Shown here: positions 11,493 to 24,300 of the stretch, piece after piece
Layout of the letters: each line of letters begins with the position of its first letter
Position numbering within the stretch: the first letter of the stretch is position 1
Source: Calendula officinalis
Lineage: Eukaryota > Streptophyta > Magnoliopsida > Asterales > Asteraceae
Assembly (NCBI GenBank): GCA_963853835.1
Contig: OY970832.1
Location: 4,236,001 to 4,300,000 of the forward strand
Reading direction: 5' to 3'
Length of the DNA stretch: 64,000 nucleotides
The notes under the pieces: generated by a model
The model's database searches: none
The model's input: only the letters and a program-made list of their open reading frames with translations
What the model was told of the DNA's origin: nothing
Program-made: the position numbers and the translations under genes

Positions 11493-14400
11493 ATAATGTA
11501 TTAAGTGAGGAACTAATTAAATTTTACATTAGCTTCTCAAGCCATGAGCATTATCAAGATGTTTTTAGATAAAATAATACTATGTTTTGCTACATTCTAC
11601 CATAGACAAAATGTATATATAGTCTCTATTTCACATGTCTTCCAATTTTATAATAGCAATAAGATTTCCTAGTAGCAGAAAAAGCAAATTTGACGAGGAA
11701 AATATTTCCACACGCTACTTTTGCATAACATGTTTCCATGGCTACTTTCGCATAAAATATTAGTGGAATTGACAGCCATAACGAGGAGATAGACGAAGAA
11801 ACACGACTAGAAACAGTACACAAAAGAATACACAATGGCATATGTGATACACACAGATTGTACGGACAATACTACGAAAATATTAACAGAATTGAAGCCC
11901 TAAAATAACTACAAAACCAAATTTCGCGATGTTATATGAGTAAGACGTCAAATCAGAATCAACTTTCTTACCTACAAGTTCTTCTACGAAACCGATTGAA
12001 CCCTAGCCATTCGCCATTTGCAGATCCCTCCGCCTGTAAATAGTCTCACCGAAATCAGATCAATCCTAAGAGCATCTGCAATCTGTCCTTGCAGCTCGTT
12101 AGTAGCTGTAGCGGCGTCCGTATGACGGCCGGCCGATTGCAGGCGTCGGTTTTTGGCCAAAGTCCGTCGAGACGGAGCCAAACTCCATGGGAATCGAGAA
12201 AGACCAAAAGTGAGAGGGGGTTGTGGCCTGTGGGCCCGTTCACGTACTATTTTAAATGTTTTAGATATTAATTAATTTTTGTTTTATTTTATTGAAAGTT
12301 TCGGAGGTTGAGAATTCCACAAAAACGTGTACCGACAAATCAAAATTAGAGAAAATATAAAGTAAAGTACTCAGTTATATTATTTAAATATTTTATTTTA
12401 TTTATCTATGTAACTTTTTTTTATTGATGTACAATTACCTATAATAACATTTATCAAAGACTATTCATCTACATTGATGAATAATAGTCTTTGTATTTTT
12501 TTTCGTTTAATCCTCGCCTGTAATGTAAATTCAGAGTGACTGAAATAACAAATTCGAATAGATGAAATAAAGAAGAAAAAGAAGATATGTTTCAAGGCGA
12601 ATTATCAAAAAAAAAAAAAAAAACCGAATAATCTGATCCAAGAATCCAGATTATGTTTGAGTGTAAGGTGTTCGATGTTATTGCGCAAAGAAGATTTTAC
12701 AAGATATTCTCCGTAAATTTTAAAATCACAACACAATTAAGAAGTAAATAGACTTTAAAATCTTCGTGGGTAACCAATATATAGATGGAGAGATTTGAGA
12801 TGTAAATATGGGTGGTTTGACATGATAATAGATCGAGTGGAGTTGATGAGAGGGTTAGTGAGCAGAGCTGCCGAGAGAGATGATGGAGGTGTGGCGAGCC
12901 GGCGATGGAGCGTGAGTGAATTGGAGAGAAAAAACCCGAAAACCCTACATAACGTTTTGGGCTTGAAGGTTATAAGATTTTGTGTAAATTTAAAGTGGCT
13001 TTATTACATAAATGGTAAATGATCTTGGGTTACTTAAAAGAAATTGATTTAAGTGACTGAATATGAACCTTAGTCCCTTACTTCTTGATTTTAACTTTTT
13101 AAAAAGTCAATAAGTTAATAAGCCCTTTTAAAAAACTTAGTCAAACATGCCCTAAAATTCCGATGCTACTTTCCGATGGATAAATCCATTTTACATTTTA
13201 CAGCATTTTCTCTTATAATTAACACCCAAAAACTATTTACATGTACTCTATTTGTTATTTGCTATTTCAACTTTAGTTGTGTTATAATACACATACGTAC
13301 TACTTTGGTTGTTGTATACCTAAAAGATAAATAATGAATATATACATATAATTGTATGATATGCTGACAATTATTGTTTATAAATGCAGATAAACACACA
13401 TATAGTTTATACATCTTGAATGTAGTTTGGTGTATAAATGTGCAATTACCTAAATAACATTTTCCCCTTGAAAAATGTACAATTTTTCTACAACTGTTAA
13501 ATAGTTGTTTTTATTTATTTATTTGTGTTTTTTCTAAATTATGTCTTTTTTATATAATACATGAATACCCTTTAGTATAACTAATTACATTAGTTTTTTT
13601 CTTTTTTAAATTTAATATGTTATAAAATGCGTTTTTTTAAATAGTGTTTTATGTATTGCTATAAATATTTTAATTTATAAATATGATTTGTATCTTTGCA
13701 ATCCCGCCACGAAACGCGGGCACATAAACCTCGTTTAAACTTAAATGCAACCTTGAAATATTTAGCTTCTAATTAATAAATATATTTACTTACAAAGTCT
13801 TTCTATGAACCACCAACGAGATTCAACAGGCTACTTTTGAATAAAATGACTAGCAAACATACACACTGAATAACATGGCTAGATTATACGATTGTACTAA
13901 TTTTACCTTAAACATAGCGATTATTTATACTAACCATATATATAATACAAGTAGCACTTTTATCAATCAGAGTTATACTAGTCTACATCTCATTATCTCA
14001 CATTCTCGTATCTTATCTTTGACGAGATTGTGTATCATTATTATTATTATAGTATAACTAAAATACAAAATTTCTCAAACAAATTTAATATCTAAATTTT
14101 CCAATAACCAAGCAGAATATCAAAATGACTTCTGGTCAACATATTCATAAAAGAAAATTGTCACAATAACAAAGTAAAATCTAAACAAACATCATAATTG
14201 TTTTAGAAGTGATCAACTTTAGTTTATTAAAAAGAATCGTTAGTTGGTCTAAACTAGTTTTCTCTAAATGGGCTGATTAACTCCATAAAAGGGATTTGTG
14301 TAATGGACTCAAGGTGTAAGGGGGCCTAGACTAAAAGTTAACATAGTTTTTAAAATAAAAAAAAAATAGTTCGTTGTTTATAGGGCTACTCCATATCGGG

Positions 14401-16376
14401 CCTTCACGGCGTTAATCCATCCTAGGTGGCAAGCAATCATGACGTGAAGGGTCAATAAACACCGCCCCGCACCACATTGTTCTCTTCCTCTGCGACTCCT
14501 CCACCCTCTGTACTGTGAGAGACCATACTATTTTAAAAGAAAAAAAAGTAGGTGTGCATCATAAGGAACACCGTCCCCTCCACATGTGATAAGTGTTGTC
14601 ATGTGATTAGTATATCCGTCAAAATGATGTCATATTATTGCTTAGGTGGCATCTGAGTTGTCATAAACTTTGGTATGGTCATTTAGATTCATACCCACCA
14701 ACCTAACAAAATATATAAATCGCCTTTCACCTAAAGTATAAGACATAATTATTTTTTTACATTTAATCATTATAAAGTCAACGGTTTTATAATCTAACAA
14801 CATAATAAACAAACCCAAAATGTTTAGATTAACAAAATGCGTTAAACACTTCATGTTTTTGGTGAAAAGAATCATGATACACGCACTTAAATATAACTAC
14901 CAACGTATTATATTTTTGTATTATATGTTTATAGTTTAATTAATTATGTTTGGTATACACGAATAATATTCTTTTATATTAACATATAATAATAGTCACC
15001 AAAAAGTAGTTACATTAAATTATAGCAAACTCAAGTTAAGAACTAATTTAAATACAAGTCTAATCGATATTTAAATACTTAGTAATAAAACAATATGTAA
15101 GATTAAGACAATAATAATTTCTATATAGCCGCACGTATGAAAAAATCATAGCATAAGTGTATAACAAAATACACACTATAATTAAATCAGGTTTGAACAA
15201 TTCTCGTATTTGACTTTTATCAACGAATATTCTGTTGAGTTAACAAAAGAGTTTAAGGGATTGTTTATATTGCCACATATTGCAATATCGAACAACACTA
15301 TCATTACTTTCTAGTCATTTTTCTTGTAGACATTTAGATATTATTTAGTTTTGAGAATAATCTAATTATAAAGGGCTCTTCTCAGGAAAACTCGTGATGT
15401 ACACAAACTAATTGTTATTTACATCGTTTCTGAACCTTCTCATTTATGGTAAATGTTTTCCTAGCTAGAGAAGTGACTAACTTGTAACCTATAAGAAATT
15501 ATTATGAACGTACTTACCGCTAAACCATTATTAGATTATTATTCAAATATTATTAACCACTATATAATACTGAAAACATCAGTTAGGAACCTAGGATACC
15601 ATAGTGTATGTGACCAGTCCTTAAAACGTTAGCTTAATGTGTACTAGCTTAATGTGACCATTCCTTAAAATATTAGTTAGTGTGTTTCCTTGTCTTTTAG
15701 TCTCTTAATATGTGTTTTTTTTTAATAAAATGTGTACTAGCTAGATTGTTTGCAATGTCTAAAATACAATGAATAACAACCACACAAAAAATTAATGTAC
15801 CTTAATTTGTTACATTAACTAAAATATATACTTAGTCCAAGTTATGCTATTTTATGTATTTTAGTTATTTTATTAAGATAACTCTGCATTAACAATAGAA
15901 AAATATACTTATTTTGGACATACAATAAACAAAATTTAAAAAGTATATTCTTATAGCGTAGTGGTATTAGTGTAAGATGTAAGGAAGATATTATTTAAAG
16001 AAGATAAATTACCTATAATAACACTTCACATGAGAAATATTAATATGTCAGATTTTAAAGATGATGCTATAAATATGTTAATTTCTAAATGTGATGTCTT
16101 TGCAAACCTGTCATGAATCGCATTCACATACTCCTCGTTTAATCAAAAAACGTATGTAATTAGAGAATCTCCACCTCTGCACTAAAAATGTACGTGTACA
16201 CTATCATTATAGTGTAAGAGCATTTCTACCGTAAAACTAAACTTGTATTTTTACACTATAATTTATACAGTAGTAAACATCTCCAACAACATACTAAACC
16301 TAACACTATATATATAGTGTTAAGATCTCACTTTAATAATAAGAATATACCAAAAATATATTATTTTAATGTTAAT
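11493..16376. other. Gene-poor region between RLP pseudogene and Emigrant element
   Basis: No gene is supported. GC-richer islands at 12000-12240 and 12830-12950 contain short ORFs, but none shows a known domain and they look like decayed gene or transposon scraps. At 13699-13720 a hairpin (CCCGC...GCGGG) sits in a phrase that recurs in decayed form at 16102-16140 (TTTGCAA...CTCGTTTAA), suggesting two relics of one repeat family. The remainder is A/T-rich. Confidence 0.45.
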
Positions 16377-16378
16377 TA

Positions 16379-16881
16379 CAGTAAAACCTCCATAAATTAA
16401 TACTCGATAAATTAATAACCTCGCTAAAATTAATAATTTATCCGGTCCCAACTTGGGACTAATACAAAATTGGACCCCAATCGATAAAATAATAAGATAA
16501 TAATTTTTTTGAAATCCTAATGTAAATATATTAGTCCCAACCAAACTATAAATTAATAATTACTAAAATATAATTCCAAAATTCTAGAGTTATCAAGTAA
16601 AAAATGAATCTATAGTCACTTGTTTTTTTGTGAACTTCAAATCTATGTACATTGAACTTGACAAGTTCATTAATGTGGGAATTTTGAAGGTCTTGTGAAT
16701 GTGAATGTGATGTAGAATTTTGAATGTCCTGTGAATATGTGAATACGTATTAGATAAGTTGATTTTATAATAATATTATCTTTAAATTAATAATTTATTA
16801 AATTTTATTGATAAATTAATATCTCGCTAAATTAATAAAATATCATAGTCCCAACCTTATTAATTTATGGAGGTTTTACTG
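16379..16881. mobile_element. Emigrant/pogo-type MITE
   Basis: The ends are near-perfect inverted repeats starting CAGTAAAACCTCCATAAATT, flanked by TA on both sides (16377-16378 and 16882-16883). This terminus matches what I know of the Arabidopsis Emigrant/Lemi1 (pogo, Tc1/mariner superfamily) ends. The 503-bp interior repeats phrases such as CGATAAATTAATA and CTCGCTAAAATTAATAA, in both orientations, and has no transposase ORF. It appears inserted into an older A/T-rich repeat with AGAGCATTTCTACC at its left (16218) and a TTGGAGTTGTTG phrase at its right (16981). Confidence 0.78.
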
Positions 16882-17016
16882 TATAGTGTAATTAATTGGT
16901 CGAAACATTTAATGTTAATATTATTTTTAACATTATAATTATAGATTTTTGTGTAAAAAATACTGTAAAACGTTAACGTGTTGGAGTTGTTGTTTAATCT
17001 TTAATGTTAAATATTA

Positions 17017-17355
17017 TTCTCTCCGTCCCTAAATAAAGTTCTCATTTTCTCTTGGACACAAGTTTTAAGGAGAAAGTTGGTGGTGGGGTGGGGGGGGGGG
17101 GGGGGGTCATTGGTATAAATTTTATTAAATATTATTCTCTCCGTCCCTAAATAAAGTTCTCATTTCTCTTGGACACAAGTTTTAAGGAGAAAGTTGGTGG
17201 TGGTGGGGGTGGGGGGGGGGGGTCATTGGTATAAATTTTATTAAAATATAAAGTTGATTTGGAAAGAGTACTGTAGTTAGTAGATAGTTAATAGTGAGGT
17301 CTTTGATAATTATAATATTTTATTAAGTAGAACACAGTGTTAGGGACGGAGGGAA
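17017..17355. mobile_element. Stowaway MITE with tandemly duplicated left arm and poly-G runs
   Basis: The ends TTCTCTCCGTCCCTAA and, in complement, TTCCCTCCGTCCCTAA are flanked by TA (17015-17016 and 17356-17357). The first 118 bp of the element is repeated in tandem (second copy starts at 17135). Each copy includes a GTGG-rich stretch ending in a pure G run: 17 G at 17090-17106 and 12 G at 17211-17222. Confidence 0.78.
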
Positions 17356-17415
17356 TATTTTTTATAAATTTAGTATAAAAGATAATGTTATGAGTTGGAG
17401 ATGGTATTAAATATT

Positions 17416-17569
17416 GAGTTTTGTTTACGACAGCCCTTAGAGATGTCTCTAACGTGCATAAAACACTTGTACGTTCATTGATGAAGTAGTGTTCCTAAAA
17501 TTCAGGGGACGTTTTACATTACTTTTGCCTTCTTATTGACAGCTCTTTGGACTATCATTATCATTTTCC
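17416..17569. mobile_element. Small Mutator-like MITE, relative of 6419-7475
   Basis: The 9-bp duplication TTAAATATT flanks it exactly (17407-17415 and 17570-17578). The left end carries GACAGCCCTTAGAG and the right end, in complement, GATAATGATAGTCC, matching the ends of the larger element at 6419-7475. It is 154 bp and non-coding. Confidence 0.65.
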
Positions 17570-18357
17570 TTAAATATTTACTTTGATTTCAACTCTTTAT
17601 TATTAAAAATGTAGGTTACAATAAATATTAATCGCATTTTCGGATAATAAAATTGTAGAAATGGAAGAACGAAGATAGATATAGAGAGAGAAATAAGGGT
17701 TTCTGTCTTCCATTGATGGAATTCATCTTGACCTTAAATCCACCATTTTCAAGTGTTATCGTGCATGCATTTTGTCTCTTCACTTGTTTCTCTTCGCATG
17801 CACACACGCTTTCTCTCTCTTTCTTTCCATTTTTTAATTTAATTTTTCTTTTTCTTTTGTCTATATTTATCGATCTACACCTTCACTCATCAATCAATCA
17901 TCAAAAATAAATCCCACCTGTACAATATAACCACCGGCCGCTACAAATTATCCGCCGTTTTGCACCACCGTCACTTTCAATTTCCGGCAATCACACACAC
18001 ACCCCCACTATTTCTTGTTTCATAAGTTTGTATTTGTGTAATTGTTTATTTTAATTTAATAATAAGTTTGTGCATGGGTGCATTCCGATGTATTCACTTT
18101 AATTCATTTCGATCCGGTCAATTCAATTTCAAATAACCAATTTGGTGATTTACTAGCTCCAATTTCACGATTCGATACCTTTTTATCAAATTCGTGGTTG
18201 ATTCGATCGTTTCGATGAGTATGAACACCGTTTAATTTGTGAGTTCTTCTATTAGGGTTTTAATTGGGGGTTTTTGGCTTTATGTGCATGGTTTAACTGT
18301 ACGATTAGCATAATTTATAAGATCTATAGATTTAGATTTCGATAAATTTGGGGTCAA

Positions 18358-21300
18358 ATGTCGTCATCGAAGATTTGCATGAACGCAATTTGTGGGTCGA
18401 AATCTAGTCCTCAATGGAAGAGAGGTTGGCCCATGAAGGCCGGTGGTTTCGCTACTCTCTGTTACTCTTGTGGGTATGGATATTTTATCTCGATTTTACC
18501 CTTTCTATTTTGGGAATTTTACGTAATTTGATGGATAAATTCAGTTCAATTGTAATATGTAAGGGCATTTTTAGGATTATGATTTTAGGATCCCTAATTT
18601 AACTCATGAGATCAAAATATATGTAATAAATACGATTATATCTCTGATTTTGGTAATATTTTCGTTATTGCATTTGTAAACATTTAAAGTTTGACCTTTT
18701 TTTCTTCTTCTTCTTCTTCTAGCTAATAGATACTGCAATATCTGTAAGAAATCATAAAAATTGCATCTTTCTACAATTTCCCCAAATACAGGGTTGTGTA
18801 GATTTATGAACTTGTTACATGTTTAACGATTGATGTATAGTTAAATTTGATTTGCATCTTAATGCAATAAATTTGGTACTTATGTTAGGCTTTATGCATT
18901 CACATGTGCAATATAAATTACTAATTCTAGTAATGATTATTGATTAATTACATAAAAATTTTATGGTCACACGTAACATGCCCTATTTTTACCTTATTTG
19001 TGTGTGATATTATGTCATGTGCATATCTTTTATCGTGTATTGTTTTTCGGGGTTATAATCCTTATGCTAATATCCTTATTTTATACATTAATCCTTGCTT
19101 TTGCATACGCTGAACATTTTAGCATTTTGACTAATATTATTTTTTTAAAATAATTTCTTGTGACTTATAAATTGCTTTATACAGAACTGCCTATGATCAT
19201 GTAAACTACTGTGAAAGATTCCATCTGAATGAACCTGGCTGGAGGGAATGCAAATTCTGTGATAAGGTAATTTAAATCCAATTTTCTTAAAAATTTAAAA
19301 AACTTAACGTGACTAATTTTGATTATATTATCTATAATTATATTGCAGCCTATTCACTGTGGATGTGTTGTCTCAAAATATCTTCATGAATGCCTTGATT
19401 TAGGAGGAATATCATGTATCAAATGCATAAGAGCTAGGGGAACACAAGCTTTAAAACCAATACAGGTAATAACCAATTTAACTGTTTTGACCCGAACCCG
19501 TATTAACCCGTTAAACGACCCGCCTGTTTTCACCATCTCTACTTTTTCACTATCCTATTTTTAATATTTTAATAAATTTTTAATGTAGAGCTACACAAAT
19601 GACCTACCAAACGGATTTGTTCCATTTTCTGGCACATGGCATCCTGTAATTGGTAACCGAGTAAACAACAGTTCAAACATTGAAAAAGGAAAACACACAC
19701 AAATAACCGAATTAACAGAAAAACACCAACTTACACCTACTACACCATCATCATCATCATCAATCAGTCACCAATTCAAACAAGACGAAAACCGTCTTTC
19801 CAAAGATATTGGAACAATCTTTCCAAACACACCATCTTTATTTGCCACATCAGCAGATCGAACAACAACAACAACCGATTTAGGTTTTAAATCTTTATAC
19901 GAATCAATCCCTCAACAATCTTTAAACTATTCTCTTGGGAATGCTTTGACCAATACAAAGTCAACTGTAACCCCTAATTCAGATGGCAAAGTTCCTTCTT
20001 TTAAACAAGGTCAAAGGTCAAGACTTACGTTCCCAAAACAGTCAAAATCGGCGGTTAGTGTTCGGGTACAGTCGAATAAAGTTACAGTTACTGAAAATAG
20101 AGTTGCAAGACCACCTGCTGAAGGTAGAGGAAGAAATCAGTTACTTCCAAGATATTGGCCCAAAATAACTGATCAAGAACTGTTGCAGATATCTGGAGAG
20201 TATCCTTTTTTTATTCATCTCAAAATATTTAATTATTTATGCATATGTATTTATTTTTCTTAACTGTCACTGTTTTTAGCTTGAATTCCAACTGCACAAT
20301 TACTCCATTATTTGAGAAGATTCTGAGTGCAAGTGATGCTGGCAGAATTGGCCGTTTAGTCCTACCTAAAGCATGTGCAGAAGTAATATTTTTATTTATT
20401 ATTTTTTTAATTGTTTCTTAGCATGTTTTAATTATATAAAATTAAATACTAAACATTTATGCAGGCATATTTCCCTGCTATTAATCAATCAGAAGGTTTG
20501 CCAATAAGGATTCAGGATATAAAGGGGAAAGAATGGACATTTCAGTTCAGATTTTGGCCCAATAATAATAGCCGTATGTATGTTCTAGAAGGTGTAACAC
20601 CTTGCATACAGAATATGCAACTGCAAGCTGGTGATACAGGTATATTTTTTATTAATAATTATTTTAATGGGTACGTAAATGATGAATCATGTCTTTTTAG
20701 CTCTAGTGATTTATATTTTATTTTATTTTTTCTAAATTTGTGCAGTTATATTTAGTCGACTGGATCCAGGAGAAAAGCTTGTTATAGGTTGTCGAAAAGC
20801 AACGGTTTCTACCGAAACTCAGGTGATCCTTTTGCAGCATAAGTTTTTTTTATATTAAATTATAAACTATAAATTTGTTAAAAATTAGAAAAAATAAAAT
20901 AAAATATGACTGCACAAATCCGTAATACTTTCTGCACTATATATTAAATTATATATTTGTCAAAAATGAAACTGGCCAACGGGTTAAAAGTCGTCTAACG
21001 TGTGTGTATCCATATGCTTACTATTATAATCATATATAATCCAGTAACTTTTTCTAAAATCCTAAAAATATGGACACAAAAGTGTTGCCAGGTCAGCCCG
21101 AGTCACACATCAAAAGTACCTGTTTTGACCCGTTTTACCAACTATATTTTGAAGAATTGATATTTTCTTTTGTGGATTTTAAATTTATTTATATATAAAA
21201 AAAAGCAGGAAGGTGAAATAACTGTTCCTAATGGCGTTGCTGGTGGAACTTCTGCTGGAAATGGAAACCTACCGACAGTATGTGCTTTTTCTTGATACCT

Positions 21301-24300
21301 TTGAATTTTCATTTTTAATAATTAATTAACTTATAATTTTCTTCACTGTTTAATTTCACGTTTGCTACTTAATTTGCAGAAAAATGAGCATGAAGGCATG
21401 ACAAACGGGGATCAAAAGGCAATAATGATTCAAGAAAAGAAAAAAAGTAGAAATATAGGATCAAAAAATAAAAGATTATTAATGCATAATGAAGATGCAA
21501 TGGAATTAAAAGTCACATGGGAAGAAGCACATGAGTTACTACGTCCTTCCCCTACTGCTAATCCAACAATTTCGGTTATTGATAATTGTGAATTTGAAGA
21601 ATATGATGTAAGTATTAGATATTGATTCGTAATTATCTTTAGAAAGTAAAAATGAGGATTTTTTACAATTTGTAGAAAGTTTTCGGTTACACGTTGGTAA
21701 ATAAAAATCCTCAATTTGGCTATAAAACAATATTTTAATATCCTTAGGAGGTAAAAGAAATTCTTATTTTGGTTAAAAAAAACTGTAAGCCCTTTGATTG
21801 TGCCAAATAAAATTTTTATGAAGTTCATTACCTTTTTGTACAATTTTCCCTTTTATTATATGTTTCAATCATTTATTTTTTTCATGCAGGAACCACCCGT
21901 TTTTGGCAAGAAGACCATATTCACAATGAATACATCCGGGTGAGTTTCTTTTTCTTTTATTTTCAAAGAGGGTAAAATTGTTATTCTTTAAATATTTTCT
22001 AAACAAACATCCATTTTAGGGATCATTTGTGTTACAAGATTTAAAATTAGGGTTTTTCCGTGTAATTTGGAAACTTTAGGGACAAAATCCGTAATTAAGT
22101 ACATACCACAGGGATGAAATGTGTAATTCACTCTTAACTTAACGGTCAAGATTCTTAATTATATTGATTTTTAAATTTAGTCATTGTAACACCTCAATTT
22201 TCAAACATCATTTAAAACATATTTTTAAATTAAAATATTACAAAGTTAAATATCCCAAAATACGGTTTAACAAAAAAAACCATTTAAAAGTTATCAGAGT
22301 ATTAAAACCGGTGTTACAAAACAATATCATAACCATAGGATAAACGGGATCTACCTACGAGCTACCGAGCTGATCAACACTAGGCCACTTCTAACGGGAC
22401 CTTCTAATCCAACGATCCTGAACCTGAGTACATAGCCAAAAACAAAGTAGTACGTGAGACAAAATAGTCTCGTGAGATACATGGGTTTTCGACCCATTCT
22501 CAAAAGGTTTATAAATAAAATTTATAACAGTGTAAGTACTTATCTTTTATCAACATTATAAACTCGTATATCATTTTCTACTCGTTTAATTGTACAAACT
22601 AATAAGCTTACCATAAGCTTATTCAACATCTAATCACATACTTGTAAGCTATCTCCAAGCTCACACTTTTCTTTATCACATATGCAACGGACCTCTCCGA
22701 AGCCAACTCTCCCGATATGGGACGTCATAGGTGAACTATCAAGGTAATTGGGAACCCCCATCTTACCGAGATTCATAAGCTCTCCCCGTTTCCGGGTCGT
22801 CATGCTCACCCAACAATGGGTGTCGTAAACTGTGACATTCTACTCTTTGCGCAGGGAGGTACCACCCCAAGTAGACGTCTCGTGCTCCCCCATTTCTGGG
22901 CGGTCTTATTCCGGATATCTTATTCATCACATATGAGCCTCAGCTCCATACATCAAATTCATCTTTAATTAGAATACATCTATTCTAATTATCACATCGT
23001 TCTCATTATTGACTTTACCAAGTCCTTTAATAAATAAATTATATTTATTATTTATCAGAAATCATATTACTTTAACTTTACTTTGACTAGAACACTTATC
23101 TCTTACTAGTCACTTTATACTTATTCTCTTAGTATTTCAATATCTACTTTTATTAGTATAATATACTAATAGATACTTATTACTTAAAAATCATTGTCTC
23201 AAGCTTTATCAATACATATTATTAATAAACCGATTATCAAACTCTTTTAAATCGTTCTCCTCATTCATACATCTTATTTTCAAAAACTCAATAATTACTT
23301 TTCATTATCAAAATCTCTTTAAAGTCACTAATCATTTAGACATACTTAAATAGTCTACTACTAGCATTTTCTCATCTTATCAATCATATCTCTATTAAAA
23401 ATATTTATTAACAAAGACTCCTAAACATCACAGTTTTCAAAATCATTTGCTATGTACTCAGTAAAAGTCTCATGTACTCACCTTAGCCAAGCTAAATCCC
23501 AAACCGTGTTTATCAACACGAATCCTTGCTCTCCAACTTGTGAGATATCACCAATCTTTAGGTCTTCTTGACCTATCATCCATATCATCAAAATAACTAG
23601 TTATTATCCATAACTAATCACTAATCAACTCATATCCACATTCCTAACCACCAAGTTCATCCAACTTGGTGGAAATCTCAAACCCTAGTTCAAGATTCCA
23701 TCAAAAAACCCAAATCCAACTTGTACACATCGATTACAAGCTTACAATGATTGTTCTATGCCCATGATTAGTCATCTTCCCCAAAGATGGCAAGGTTGGT
23801 TGTCCAAACCACCATTTTTACCCAAATGAAGCTCACAACAAGCTAGATAACATTAACAATCAAGAAATCTTACCTTTGATGTTTAGATCCTTTAAGATGG
23901 TGAAGATTTGAGCTCAAGAACACTAAAATCGCCCACTTTCTCTCTCTAGAACGGCTGCACATGTGTTGGTGAGAAATGAAGAAACCCTAGCTCAAAATCC
24001 GATTTTAATTCTGCCAGACAGGAGTTCGCGCCGCGAACCCCCTCTTCGCGCCGCGATCTATCGCGGGAATGACGTCATCGAGCCGCTCGAACCCAAGTTC
24101 GCGACCAACCTCACGACCAGTTCGCGCCGCGAACCAGCCGTTCGCGTCTGACCTCGCGTCCGCTAGCTTCTCGCGATCAAGCCCCCGAGTCACTGTTCAA
24201 TGTTCGCGAACTCGAACTAGAGTTCGCGCCGCGAACTCTGCCTGCAGCTAAGGCTGCGATTTTTGTTATCCAATTCGACCCGGTTTCGACCTTAACCATA

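Noticed and set aside
11984..12271. Overlapping ORFs in a GC-richer island
   Set aside because: Three frames are open on both strands with no domain or splice context; composition effect.
13699..13735. Hairpin CCCGC...GCGGG as a Helitron 3' end
   Set aside because: The bases after it read CTCG rather than CTRR and no 5' end was found; noted only as a relic shared with 16102-16140.
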